64,000 nucleotides of DNA from Kuafuiihalomonas sp964473255 (GTDB lineage: Bacteria > Myxococcota > Kuafuiibacteriia > Kuafuiibacteriales > Kuafuiibacteriaceae): positions 1-64,000 of the forward strand of contig CAYYOT010000018.1 in assembly GCA_964473255.1 (NCBI GenBank), in the 5' to 3' direction. Both the position numbers and the translations under genes were made by a program. Position 1 is the stretch's first letter. Each line of letters begins with the position of its first letter. A model generated the notes under the pieces. That model did no database searches, had not been told where the DNA came from, and saw nothing but the letters and a program-made list of their open reading frames with translations. Positions 35,962-44,062 of this stretch are shown piece after piece.

Positions 35962-36783
35962 ATGACTTTGGTGGAGGACCGCTTTGTCGAGACCGCCCTG
36001 AAGGTTGCCACCACCGGCGCGTCCGAGGCGCTCCGCTGGTTTCGCGGCAGCTTCGAGATCGAGAACAAGAGCGTCGAGAGCTTCGACCCGGTCACGAACG
36101 CAGACCGCGCCGCGGAACAAGCCATGCGTTCGCTTCTGACCGCCGCATTTCCCGAACATGGCATCCTGGGGGAGGAATTCGGCGAAACGCCGTCCGACGG
36201 ACCGTGGCGCTGGGTGCTCGATCCGGTCGACGGCACACGTGGATTCCTCTCCGGAGCCCCCACTTGGACCACCCTGGTCGCATTGGAGCATGCCGGCGTT
36301 CCGCAGGTCGGAGTGATCCGGCAGCCGTACACGGAAGAAACGTGGGTCGGCCGTCCTGGGGCGACCGTGTTCTCGCATCGCGACGAGGCTCGAGCCGCCC
36401 GGGTCTCGACCTGCCGAGACCTGGAGTCCGCTCGAATCTCCACGACCGATCCCCGAGCTCGGCCGGCCGGATACTTTCGGACGCAGGAAGCTCTCGCCTT
36501 CGAAGAGCTCAGCCGGAAGACGCTAGTCGCCCGATTTAGCCACGACGCCTACGCGTACGGACTGCTGGCCCTGGGTTCACTCGACCTCGTCGTCGAATCG
36601 AGCCTCCAAGTCTACGACGTGGCGGCCCTGGTACCGGTGGTCGAGGGCGCGGGCGGAACCATCACCAATTGGCGAGGTGGGTCCGATCTCTCCGGCGGGC
36701 GCACCTTGGCCGCCGCGACACCCGAACTGCACAGCGAGGCACTGCAGATCCTGCTCCCCTTCATTCGTGACAGCGACGGCTGA
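35962..36783 (+). CDS. Inositol monophosphatase-family phosphatase, histidinol-phosphatase-like
   Basis: A 273-residue IMPase-fold phosphatase. Metal-binding motifs are visible: the Asp in DPVTNADRAAEQAM, the Glu pair in GILGEEFGE, and WVLDPVDGTRGFLSGAPTWT, with the last Asp in VYDVAALVPVVEGAGG. The DPVDGTRGFLSG sequence and the overall length fit the HisN/histidinol-phosphatase or CysQ side of the family better than inositol monophosphatase itself; I cannot separate these by eye. The ATG at 35962 is chosen; the 12 upstream codons from 35926 seem not to belong. It is 43 bp upstream of the DJ-1/PfpI gene. Confidence 0.83.
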   Translation: MTLVEDRFVETALKVATTGASEALRWFRGSFEIENKSVESFDPVTNADRAAEQAMRSLLTAAFPEHGILGEEFGETPSDGPWRWVLDPVDGTRGFLSGAPTWTTLVALEHAGVPQVGVIRQPYTEETWVGRPGATVFSHRDEARAARVSTCRDLESARISTTDPRARPAGYFRTQEALAFEELSRKTLVARFSHDAYAYGLLALGSLDLVVESSLQVYDVAALVPVVEGAGGTITNWRGGSDLSGGRTLAAATPELHSEALQILLPFIRDSDG

Positions 36784-36826
36784 CCGCTCGCTTGGCGCGA
36801 AAGCCCCCCCGCGCTAAGCCCACCAC

Positions 36827-37408
36827 ATGAAGATCGCGGTTCTGCTGGTCGATGGTTATGCAGACTGGGAGCCGGCCCTGCTCCTCGCCGAAGCCCGGCG
36901 TTCCGGCGGAGCGGAGACGGTCGCCATCAAGGCCCACTCGGGCGTCGTCCGTTCGATGGGGGGGTTGGAGCTCGCCGACGCGATCGACGTCGAACAGGCC
37001 GACCCCGCTCGATATCGCGCTCTCGTGATCCCAGGCGGTACCCGCTGGGAAGACGACGTCCCGGCCGAAGTCATCGGTCTCATTCAGCGATGCCACGACG
37101 AGGGCGTCATGATCGGCGCGATCTGCGCCGGGACGATCCCGCTCGCGCGGACGGGTCTGCTGCACCACCGTTCCCACACCAGCAACGGTCACGCGTATCT
37201 CGCCAAACACGTCCCGGACTTTGCCGAGGCTTCATCGTACCGGAACGAGCTCGTCGTTCGCGATGAGTCGATCATCACCGCGAGCGGGCTCGGCTACGCC
37301 GAGTTTGCTCGCGAGATGCTGGAGGCGCTGGACATCCTCTCCGACGACCACGCCGAGCAGTGGTACGAAGTCTTCAAACGGGGTGAGAAGTTTCACGAGA
37401 CGGCCTGA
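36827..37408 (+). CDS. DJ-1/PfpI-family protein
   Basis: A 193-residue glutamine amidotransferase-like protein of the DJ-1/PfpI superfamily. The nucleophile elbow has Cys100 in the AICAGTIPLAR segment, and an acidic partner Glu15 lies in the DWEPALLL segment. The Gly-Gly loop VIPGGTRWEDD precedes it. Members act as deglycases, chaperones or peptidases, and the function of this one is not known. It is on the plus strand after the HisN-like gene. Its stop codon ends directly beside the stop of the convergent small membrane protein, with no base between the two. Confidence 0.85.
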   Translation: MKIAVLLVDGYADWEPALLLAEARRSGGAETVAIKAHSGVVRSMGGLELADAIDVEQADPARYRALVIPGGTRWEDDVPAEVIGLIQRCHDEGVMIGAICAGTIPLARTGLLHHRSHTSNGHAYLAKHVPDFAEASSYRNELVVRDESIITASGLGYAEFAREMLEALDILSDDHAEQWYEVFKRGEKFHETA

Positions 37409-37678
37409 TCAGTTCACCCGGGAGACGCCGGGGCCGGCGATCAGCGCCGCGACCATCGCACCCAGCAGCACCCCCAGGCCGATGAAACGCCAGCGACGCG
37501 CTCCGTGGGTAGTTCGTGCGACCAGCCCGATGCCGCCCCCGGCGATCAGGAGGCCCGTGCCCAGCAGACGCACCTCGACCTCGTCGAGCCGGGAAGCGGC
37601 CAGCGCCGTCTGCACGACCCCCATGACCATCAGCACGGTCCCCACCCACGGGACGAGGCGGTGCATGGAAGCGCGCAT
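37409..37678 (-). CDS. Small hydrophobic membrane protein
   Basis: An 89-residue protein with three hydrophobic segments: LVPWVGTVLMVMGVVQTALA, LLGTGLLIAGGGIGLV, and FIGLGVLLGAMVAALIAGPG. I recognise no family. The ATG at 37678 is the most upstream plausible start; ATG 37666 gives a slightly shorter form. It lies 38 bp downstream of the ABC exporter gene on the same strand and could be an accessory subunit, but this is inference. Confidence is moderate since the ORF is short, though its hydrophobic pattern is clearly protein-like. Confidence 0.55.
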   Translation of the reverse strand: MRASMHRLVPWVGTVLMVMGVVQTALAASRLDEVEVRLLGTGLLIAGGGIGLVARTTHGARRWRFIGLGVLLGAMVAALIAGPGVSRVN

Positions 37679-37716
37679 GCGGGCGGCGGTAGCAGGGGGG
37701 GCCCGGTCCGTCGAGT

Positions 37717-39483
37717 CTAGGCGTCGACGGTGAGCGCCGCGTCGGGATCTTCTTCCGCCTGCTGCTCGGCCCACATCGATGCATAGCGACCGTTCTTGGC
37801 CAGGAGCCCATCGTGGGTTCCTCGTTCTTCGATCCGCCCGTCTACGAGCACCAAGATTTCGTCGGCGTCGACCACGGTCGAGAGTCGATGAGCGATGATC
37901 AGTGTGGTCCGCCCCTCGCTCGCCGCCCACATCTCGCTTTGGATTTCTCGCTCGGTGGCCGAGTCGAGCGCCGAGGTTGCTTCGTCGAGGATGAGGATGG
38001 ACGGCTCTTTCAGGAACACCCGGGCTATGGCCACTCGCTGCTTTTCCCCGCCGGAAAGCTTCAGCCCGCGCTCCCCCACCATCGTGTCCCAACCGTCGGG
38101 CGTGCTGCGAACGAAGCCGTCGATGCGCGCCTGTCGCGCGGCTGCTTCGACCTCCTCGAACCTGGCGGTGGGTCGCCCGTAGGCCAGGTTCATGCGCAGC
38201 GTATCGTTGAAGAGAACCGTATCCTGGGGAACGATCCCGATGTTCCGCCGGAGTGCGTCGAGCGAGAGCGTGCGAATGTCTTCGCCGTCCACCAGGATGG
38301 CGCCCTCATCGGGGTCGTAGAAGCGGAAGAGGAGCCGAGCGACGGTGGACTTGCCGGAGCCACTCGGACCGACCAGAGCGACCCGCCGACCGGGGCCGAT
38401 GGAGAACGTCAGGCGCTGGAGCACGGGTCTTCGGGGATCGTAGCCGAACGTGACCGAGTCAAACGTCACCCCCCGTGGTCCCGGCCCGAGGCTCTTCGCG
38501 TCGGCCGACTCCGGCACGTCGGACGATTCGCCCAGCAGCGAGAACATCTGCTCCATGTTGACCAAGGACTGCTTCACGCTGCGGTAGACCCATCCGAAGA
38601 TGTTCAGCGGCTGGGCGAGCTGAATCATGTAGGTGTTGACGAGAACGAAGTCTCCCACCGTCAAGCGGCCATCGACGATACCCTGGGCCGCCATGTACAT
38701 GAGCATGGTGACGCCACCGGCTACGACGAAGGCCTGGCCCAAGTTCAAAAGCGAGAGGCTGGACTGACTACGGACCGCAGCGCGCTCATACTTGGCGAGA
38801 GCTTCATCGTAGGCGCGGGCTTCCGCCTTTTCATTTCCGAAGTACTTGACGGTTTCGTAGTTCAACAGGCTGTCGACCGCACGGGTGTTGGCGCGGCTGT
38901 CCGCATCGTTCATCTGGCGACGAAACTTGATGCGCCACTCCGTCGTGGTGACGGTGAAAGCCACATAGATGACGACGGTCGCCGCGGTCACCAAAGCGAA
39001 GCTCCAGGAGAAGCGGCGCAAGAGGATGACCAACACCAGAATCAGCTCGAACGCCGTGGGCAGGATGTTGAAGAGGGCGACGCCAAGGACGCTCGAGATC
39101 GCGCTGGTTCCGCGCTCTACGGCGCGAGCGAGACCTCCCGTCTGACGGTCGAGATGAAAACGCAAGGACAGGCCGTGCAGATGTTCGAAGACCTGGACCG
39201 CCGAGCGGCGCATGGCGCGCTGAGCGACCTTCTCGAAGACCGCATCCCGAAGTTGGTTGAATCCCAGCGAACCGACGCGGGCCAGGCCATAGGCGACGAT
39301 GACCCCGACCGGAAGCACCAGGGCCGTTCGATCGACGGACGGCGTGAGCGCGTCGACGGCTTCCTTGTAGAGGATGGGCACCCAGACGTTGAGCAGCTTG
39401 GCCGCGAGGATGAAGGTGAACGCGAGGACGACGCGAAGGCGCAGCCCCCAAGCTCCTTCCGGCCAAAGGTACCCCCCCAACAT
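37717..39483 (-). CDS. ABC exporter with fused permease and ATPase, Atm1/HMT1 type
   Basis: A 588-residue half-transporter. The N-terminal region has six membrane helices and the segment AVDSLLNYETVKYFGNEKAEARAYD, in which NYETVKYF is characteristic of Atm1/ABCB7/HMT1 exporters of glutathione conjugates. The C-terminal ATPase has Walker A (VGPSGSGKSTVARLLFRFYD), signature (LSGGEKQRVAIARVF), Walker B (ILILDEATSALDSA) and H-loop (IIAHRLSTV). The frame remains open upstream of the ATG at 39483, with LGTLKTLR directly before it; a weak upstream CTG start is possible. It sits 29 bp after speE in what looks like one transcript. Confidence 0.9.
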   Translation of the reverse strand: MLGGYLWPEGAWGLRLRVVLAFTFILAAKLLNVWVPILYKEAVDALTPSVDRTALVLPVGVIVAYGLARVGSLGFNQLRDAVFEKVAQRAMRRSAVQVFEHLHGLSLRFHLDRQTGGLARAVERGTSAISSVLGVALFNILPTAFELILVLVILLRRFSWSFALVTAATVVIYVAFTVTTTEWRIKFRRQMNDADSRANTRAVDSLLNYETVKYFGNEKAEARAYDEALAKYERAAVRSQSSLSLLNLGQAFVVAGGVTMLMYMAAQGIVDGRLTVGDFVLVNTYMIQLAQPLNIFGWVYRSVKQSLVNMEQMFSLLGESSDVPESADAKSLGPGPRGVTFDSVTFGYDPRRPVLQRLTFSIGPGRRVALVGPSGSGKSTVARLLFRFYDPDEGAILVDGEDIRTLSLDALRRNIGIVPQDTVLFNDTLRMNLAYGRPTARFEEVEAAARQARIDGFVRSTPDGWDTMVGERGLKLSGGEKQRVAIARVFLKEPSILILDEATSALDSATEREIQSEMWAASEGRTTLIIAHRLSTVVDADEILVLVDGRIEERGTHDGLLAKNGRYASMWAEQQAEEDPDAALTVDA

Positions 39484-39512
39484 CCGGAGGGTCTTCAGAG
39501 TGCCTAGCTGAC

Positions 39513-40346
39513 TCAGGACATCAGCTCGCGAATGAAGGTCGGCTGGGCAAACGCCGCTTGGGCGACGTCTCGGTTCAAATACTTGAGGGCTGGCTCGAGG
39601 CGAGCCAGTCGAACCTCGTCCCAGTCGGAAAGGACGGAAGGGCTACCGGCAACCGTCCATGACCAGATCGAGGCTCCGTAAAGGGGAACGAATCCGAAGT
39701 ACGGTCGCACGCAGGCGAACACCTCGCGCAGCGTTTTCTGGGTCTGACGAAAGACCTCTTCCATCAAGAGCGGGGATTCGGACTGCAGCCCGAAGACACC
39801 CTCCTTCTTGAGAACGCGCCGGACGTGGTCATAGAACGAACGGTTGAACAGGCCCTCGGCCGGACCCACGGGGTCGGATCCGTCGAGCAGGACGACGTCG
39901 TACGCAGCCGTCGGCGCTCGCGCGACGAAATCGATACCATCAGCGATCACGACGTCTAGCCGCGGGTCGTCCCAGGCACCGATCGACGGCAAATACTCGC
40001 GGCAGAGCTCGACGACACGCCGGTCGATCTCCACCATCGTGACCCTTTCGACCGAATCGTGCCGGAGCACCTCGCGAGCCGTTCCCCCGTCGCCCCCGCC
40101 CACGATCAGCACGTTGCGGGGGGCCTGCACCATGCACAGGGGCAGGTGCGTGATCATCTCATGGTAGAAGTACTCATCCTTCTCGCTGGTCATGAACAGA
40201 CCGTCGAGGGTCATGGCCCGTCCGTAAGCGGCGGTCTCGAATAGCTCGATCGTCTGGAACTCCGATTGCTCGCGCACGAGTCGTTGCGTGACGCGAAAGC
40301 CGATGCGCACACGGTCTTGAAAGGTCTCGTCGTACCAGTCGGACAT
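39513..40346 (-). CDS. speE: Spermidine synthase (polyamine aminopropyltransferase)
   Basis: A 277-residue enzyme that transfers an aminopropyl group from decarboxylated SAM to putrescine. The start MSDWYDETFQDRVRIG is typical of SpeE. The substrate-binding region has EKDEYFYHEMITHLPL, the nucleotide loop is VLIVGGGDGGTAREVL, and the catalytic Asp is in VVLLDGSDPVGPAEGLF. The ATG at 40346 is chosen because the 72 codons readable upstream are antisense-like. It lies 8 bp after speD, so the two steps of spermidine formation are encoded together. A longer polyamine product is possible, since SpeE relatives vary in acceptor. Confidence 0.93.
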   Translation of the reverse strand: MSDWYDETFQDRVRIGFRVTQRLVREQSEFQTIELFETAAYGRAMTLDGLFMTSEKDEYFYHEMITHLPLCMVQAPRNVLIVGGGDGGTAREVLRHDSVERVTMVEIDRRVVELCREYLPSIGAWDDPRLDVVIADGIDFVARAPTAAYDVVLLDGSDPVGPAEGLFNRSFYDHVRRVLKKEGVFGLQSESPLLMEEVFRQTQKTLREVFACVRPYFGFVPLYGASIWSWTVAGSPSVLSDWDEVRLARLEPALKYLNRDVAQAAFAQPTFIRELMS

Positions 40347-40354
40347 GGTCGACC

Positions 40355-40771
40355 TCACCGGTCTCCGACCGCCTGCTTCGGCCGGTCGTCGACCCGATGT
40401 TCGCCCACCTGGATGCTCTGGCGCGGCTCGACCCCGCGCTCCACGGTCAGGAGCTCCGAGCGCTCGGCCTGCAGCGCCCGCCGCAGGACCTCGTAGGCTC
40501 GGCTCGGCTCGCAGTCTCCGCAGGTGTAGAAGTCGACGGCCGCGTAGCCGGACTCCGGCCACGTGTGGACCGACAAGTGTGACTCTTCGATCACGACGAC
40601 ACCGCTCACTCCGTGCGGCGTGAATCTATGAAAGACCGTAGCCACCACGGTGGCACCGGCTGCCACCGCAGCCTCCTGCAGCATCGCGCGAATCGCGTTT
40701 TCGTCGTTGAGAATGAAATTCGGGCATCCGTAGTACTCGGCGAGTACGTGCTGCCCCCGCGTATCGATCAA
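40355..40771 (-). CDS. speD: S-adenosylmethionine decarboxylase proenzyme (bacterial class)
   Basis: A 138-residue pyruvoyl enzyme that makes the aminopropyl donor for spermidine. The self-cleavage site is the Glu-Ser pair in VVVIEESHLSVHTWPE (serine about residue 64 becomes the pyruvoyl group), and a conserved cysteine follows in FYTCGDCEP (about residue 84). The length and motif spacing fit SpeH-type bacterial enzymes. The start is a TTG at 40771, immediately before IDTRGQHVLAE, with a purine-rich stretch upstream. No ATG or GTG is available in frame nearby. The promoter at 40842-40870 would serve this operon. Confidence 0.92.
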   Translation of the reverse strand: MIDTRGQHVLAEYYGCPNFILNDENAIRAMLQEAAVAAGATVVATVFHRFTPHGVSGVVVIEESHLSVHTWPESGYAAVDFYTCGDCEPSRAYEVLRRALQAERSELLTVERGVEPRQSIQVGEHRVDDRPKQAVGDR

Positions 40772-40841
40772 TTTAGCTTCTCACCCCTCTCTTGGCACGC
40801 GAAGCGCGTCTCTGCGCCCGCGGAACGATCCGAACCCAGCG

Positions 40842-40870
40842 TGATAGAGAAAATGGATCGGTTCTGACAA
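40842..40870 (-). promoter_or_regulatory. Sigma-70-type promoter for speD operon
   Basis: In the 105 bp between speD and the DNA glycosylase gene, the minus strand has TTGTCA at 40870-40865 (5 of 6 matches to TTGACA). An 18-base spacer follows, then TATCAC (4 of 6 matches to TATAAT). A short perfect hairpin (ACGCG-CTT-CGCGT) lies in the leader at 40797-40809. This is the only gap upstream of the speD operon, so a promoter is expected here; the exact boxes are judged by eye. Confidence 0.4.
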
Positions 40871-40876
40871 GAGTCT

Positions 40877-41575
40877 CTAGCCGTTTCCCGCGGCCGACTT
40901 GGGGGAGCGATCCCACACCCCGGCCGACTGGCCTCGCCAAAGATACCACGTGGCGATGCTCCGCCACGGACGATAGCGGGCCCCATACTCATCCATGCCC
41001 CGGATCTCGGGTCGCTCGCTCAGCTTCCGAGACGCCCTTACGGCATCCCGAAGACCGAGGTCCCCACCGGGCCAGACATCGGGCCGGTTCAAGGCGAACA
41101 GGAGAAACATCTGGGCCGTCCACAAACCGACGCCCTTCACGCCGGTGAGTACGCCTATGATCTCCGCATCCGACATCCGCGCCAAGCGTCGCGTGGGAAC
41201 ACGGCCATCCGCGAAGTGTTCCGCCAGATCTCGAAGGTAGGTTCGCTTCTGTCGGCTGAGACCACACCAGCGCAAAGTGGCATCGTCGATTCGACCGTCG
41301 AGCACTTCCAAGACCCTCTGCGGAGTCGGACGGCGCTGCGGAAAGAGTCCCGTGAAGCGCCGATGCAGCGTGGCTGCCGTCTTCGTGGCGAGCTGCTGGT
41401 TGAATAGGCTCAGCGTCAGGACTCGGAAATAGTCCTTGCGCGGCCTCAAGGTGCAAGGACCGATGGCCAGCACGGCAGGCCGTAGCGTTCGACTCCGGAC
41501 GAGCATCGCTTCCGCTTCGGCCCACGGTCGCCCTTCGACGCTGGTCTCGAACCAGCCGAGATCTCGCGAGGTCAT
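40877..41575 (-). CDS. DNA-3-methyladenine glycosylase, HhH-GPD family (AlkA-like)
   Basis: A 232-residue base-excision repair enzyme of the HhH-GPD superfamily, which removes alkylated bases. It has LSLFNQQLATKTAATLHRRF in the N-terminal helical part and the helix-hairpin-helix IGVLTGVKGVGLWTAQMFLL. The catalytic Asp is expected in WPGGDLGLRDAV. Final helices with WRSIATWYLW complete the fold. It lacks the extra N-terminal domain of E. coli AlkA and is of the short class. Its ATG overlaps the stop of the upstream membrane protein gene by four bases (41572-41575). Confidence 0.87.
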   Translation of the reverse strand: MTSRDLGWFETSVEGRPWAEAEAMLVRSRTLRPAVLAIGPCTLRPRKDYFRVLTLSLFNQQLATKTAATLHRRFTGLFPQRRPTPQRVLEVLDGRIDDATLRWCGLSRQKRTYLRDLAEHFADGRVPTRRLARMSDAEIIGVLTGVKGVGLWTAQMFLLFALNRPDVWPGGDLGLRDAVRASRKLSERPEIRGMDEYGARYRPWRSIATWYLWRGQSAGVWDRSPKSAAGNG

Positions 41576-42243
41576 CGAGACCGATCAGGGTCGCGAGCCA
41601 AGACCGTGTCGAGCTGAGCCATCAGCTCTCGGAGGCGGGCCGCGTCCCGTCGAGCGCGACGGACCTGGTGCCAGCGCCATAGCGCCACGCTCACGACAAA
41701 GGTGGCCGGTCCGAGGAGGGGCGACATTCGGGTCACGACGACGAACGAGACCAAGAGCGCGCACAGTCCGAAGGCCAACGGGACCCAGGCCCGGGAACGC
41801 GACTCTCTCGTGACCTCGAGACTCGCACCCGCGCGATTCTCGTGCAGCTGGGCCCGGAGCACGGACGACGCCGGCGAACGAGGCCTTCCCGACCACATCG
41901 TGACCGTCCCGTTTCGCTCGAGCCGACCGGTCTCACCATCGGTGAGCGCGAGCCGCCCCCAGAGCAGCTCTCGCTGCTGGGTCGAAAGTCGCTCGTCGAA
42001 GAAGCGTCGCGCCTGAACGACGGAGGGTCCGAGCCACGGTACGTCGACCCTCACCGCGGCCGGCGTTCCCTGCAGTTCGCGCCGTGCTCGGTCGACGGCG
42101 TCGGGATCGATACCGGCCTGCTCGGCCACCCGCCGAACCTCGTCCAGCGTCAGTCGACGGTCGAGGCCGCGCGCCTGCAGCTCGGAGGCTCGCTCGAGGA
42201 GCGCCCGCACCTCCTCCGGTGAAAATGTTCGGTCGTCGCCCAA
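41572..42243 (-). CDS. Membrane protein with N-terminal helical domain
   Basis: A 223-residue protein of unknown function. The N-terminal 60 residues form a charged helical unit (FSPEEVRALLERASELQARG, then LTLDEVRRVAEQAGIDPDAV) that recurs in uncharacterised proteins of Myxococcota and Gemmatimonadota, as I recall. A beta-rich middle follows, then two transmembrane helices around residues 155-185 (LAFGLCALLVSFVVV; LGPATFVVSVALWRWH), and a basic C-terminal helix. It overlaps the DNA glycosylase start (ATGA) and starts 3 bp from the end of the GroES-like gene, so all three are likely co-transcribed. Confidence 0.7.
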   Translation of the reverse strand: MGDDRTFSPEEVRALLERASELQARGLDRRLTLDEVRRVAEQAGIDPDAVDRARRELQGTPAAVRVDVPWLGPSVVQARRFFDERLSTQQRELLWGRLALTDGETGRLERNGTVTMWSGRPRSPASSVLRAQLHENRAGASLEVTRESRSRAWVPLAFGLCALLVSFVVVTRMSPLLGPATFVVSVALWRWHQVRRARRDAARLRELMAQLDTVLARDPDRSR

Positions 42244-42246
42244 CGG

Positions 42247-42636
42247 TCAGTGCGCCTCGTCGAGACCGATCTCTTCGACCACGGCGATGACGTCCTTCAC
42301 CTCGACGACGCGCAGGCGGTCGTCCCACGGGACGGCGAGCCCGTGCTTCTTGACGAAGAGCACCCGCGCTCCGTCGGGCACGCCGGACACGTTCGTCCCA
42401 AACCCGTCCTCCTCCTCACCGGTCGCTCGGGCCACCGCAACCACCTCGGCGTACGTCACCTCGGCCGAAGCTTCCTTGGCCCCGGCGGGCAGATAGAGGC
42501 CGGCGGAGGTGCGTGTTTCACCCGGCAACAAGCGCACGAGAACCCGTGGACCGAGCGGCATGACGTGTCGGGTTACGCGAGGCGGCGCGTCCTCGCCCTC
42601 GAGACTGACCGTCTCCTCTTCGTGTTCGTCGACCAT
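42247..42636 (-). CDS. GroES-like co-chaperonin family protein
   Basis: A 129-residue Cpn10-fold protein. The core reads MPLGPRVLVRLLPGETRTSA, then the mobile-loop position LYLPAGAKEAS, and ends with the strands RVLFVKKHGLAVPWDDRL and VVEVKDVIAVVEE. It is about 30 residues longer than typical GroES because of an acidic N-terminal extension, and the mobile loop is shorter. No groEL gene is adjacent, so it is probably an extra paralogue rather than the main co-chaperonin. It is divergent from the DUF318-HMA gene, with 154 bp between. Confidence 0.75.
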   Translation of the reverse strand: MVDEHEEETVSLEGEDAPPRVTRHVMPLGPRVLVRLLPGETRTSAGLYLPAGAKEASAEVTYAEVVAVARATGEEEDGFGTNVSGVPDGARVLFVKKHGLAVPWDDRLRVVEVKDVIAVVEEIGLDEAH

Positions 42637-42790
42637 GCTCAGGCTTTAGGAATTCGCATTGTTTGGGGTCCGACGTCCACAGCAGGCGGCCCGGCCCGGA
42701 CCGTAACGCCACGAATTTCCACCACTTGGCGGTCTCCTCGGGCGTCGCAGCCCGCTCTCGACGCCCGCAGCGTCAGCGGGTCGACTCTGC

Positions 42791-44062
42791 GTGCAAGACC
42801 GGCGCTCGGAGCGTAAAATCCCGCCAGTGGGTCGGTTTGCCGTCAGCGTCTGGCACACCTGGTTGGAGCTCGCCCCGTGGTTCCTTTTGGGCGTAAGCGC
42901 CGCGATCGTCCTCCATCGCTACCTTCCGCGGAGTTTTGCCGAGCGCCGGCTTCGAGGTGCAGGCGGCGTCCCGACGGCGGTGGCGCTGGGTGTGCCGCTC
43001 CCGCTCTGCAGCTGCGGCGTCCTGCCCGCGGCGCTGGGGCTGCGCAAGCATGGCGCAAGCTCCGGAGCTTCGGTCGGGTTCCTGATCAGCACCCCGCAAA
43101 CCGGGGTGGATTCCATCCTGGTGAGCGCCAGCTTTCTCGGATGGCCCTTCGCCGTGTTCAAGGTGGTCAGCGCAGCGGCGATGGGCCTCGTCGGCGGCTG
43201 GACGGCGGATGCCCTCGACCCACATCCGCCTCCGGCGACTCCCGCCGACTCGGGACCGGTCGCAACCCGGCCCACGTGGAGGGAGAGCTGGGCCCACGGC
43301 GTCGAGATCCTCGACATGGTTCTTCCTTGGGTGGTGCTGGGCGTCCTGATCTCGGCGGCGCTCGACGTGTTCATCCCAAGGAGCGCCTGGCTGATGACCG
43401 AGCAGCTCGGGGTCTTCGGCGGCATGGTCGTCGCGCTGGCGGTCGCGCTGCCTCTGTACGTCTGTGCGACCGGGTCGGTTCCGATCGCTGCCGCGCTCGT
43501 GGCGAACGGCCTGCCCGCCGGCGCCGCGCTCGTCTTCTTGATGGCGGGCCCCGCGACCAACGCCGGGACGGTCGGCGCGCTGGCCAAGCACTTTGGCCGC
43601 CGCGTGGCCGGGGTGTACGTCGCGACGATCGTCATCGGGTCGATCGGTCTCGGCTGGGCGTTCAGCCTGGTCTGGACCCCCGCGATTCGGACCGGTGCCG
43701 ACCACGGCCACCACGCCTGGTGGGCCGTGGTGTCCGGAGCCACCCTTCTCGTCTTCACTCTCCGCTACGGACTCCAGCGCCTCCGTGCGTTCGGGGCGAC
43801 CGATTCGGCACGAAAGGCGGCAGCCACCGGCGCGTCCTACGAGCTCGAAGTGGAGGGCATGACGTGCGGAGGATGCGTTCGGAAGGTCGAAGGCGCGCTC
43901 CGGGAGACCCCCGGAGTCGTGGCTGCCTTCGTCGAGCGCGAGCCGGGGCGCGCGGTCGTCGAGGGCACTGCAGCTCCCGAAATGCTGGTCGAGGCCGTGC
44001 GGCGCGTTGGTTTTCGGGCGCAGCCCAAGCTGGCTACGACCGCCGAGTCACGCCCCGGCTAG
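42791..44062 (+). CDS. DUF318 (ArsP_1/SO_0444-type) permease with C-terminal HMA domain
   Basis: A 423-residue protein. The N-terminal 340 residues form a DUF318 permease with two repeated halves. The first half has the conserved cysteines of LGVPLPLCSCGVLPAALGL and the loop LISTPQTGVDSI, and the second has LPLYVCATGSVPIAAALV with FLMAGPATNAGTV. The C-terminal 70 residues are a heavy-metal-associated domain with the Cys-x-x-Cys in EVEGMTCGGCVRKVEGAL. Known DUF318 members export organoarsenicals or copper/zinc, so metal or metalloid efflux with HMA-mediated delivery is likely. GTG 42791 is used, but GTG 42827 is also possible. It overlaps the convergent MFS gene by 29 bp. Confidence 0.85.
   Translation: MQDRRSERKIPPVGRFAVSVWHTWLELAPWFLLGVSAAIVLHRYLPRSFAERRLRGAGGVPTAVALGVPLPLCSCGVLPAALGLRKHGASSGASVGFLISTPQTGVDSILVSASFLGWPFAVFKVVSAAAMGLVGGWTADALDPHPPPATPADSGPVATRPTWRESWAHGVEILDMVLPWVVLGVLISAALDVFIPRSAWLMTEQLGVFGGMVVALAVALPLYVCATGSVPIAAALVANGLPAGAALVFLMAGPATNAGTVGALAKHFGRRVAGVYVATIVIGSIGLGWAFSLVWTPAIRTGADHGHHAWWAVVSGATLLVFTLRYGLQRLRAFGATDSARKAAATGASYELEVEGMTCGGCVRKVEGALRETPGVVAAFVEREPGRAVVEGTAAPEMLVEAVRRVGFRAQPKLATTAESRPG

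Noticed and set aside
37813..39507. A 564-codon plus-strand reading frame
   Set aside because: It is antisense to the ABC exporter gene, and its product has no recognisable domain.
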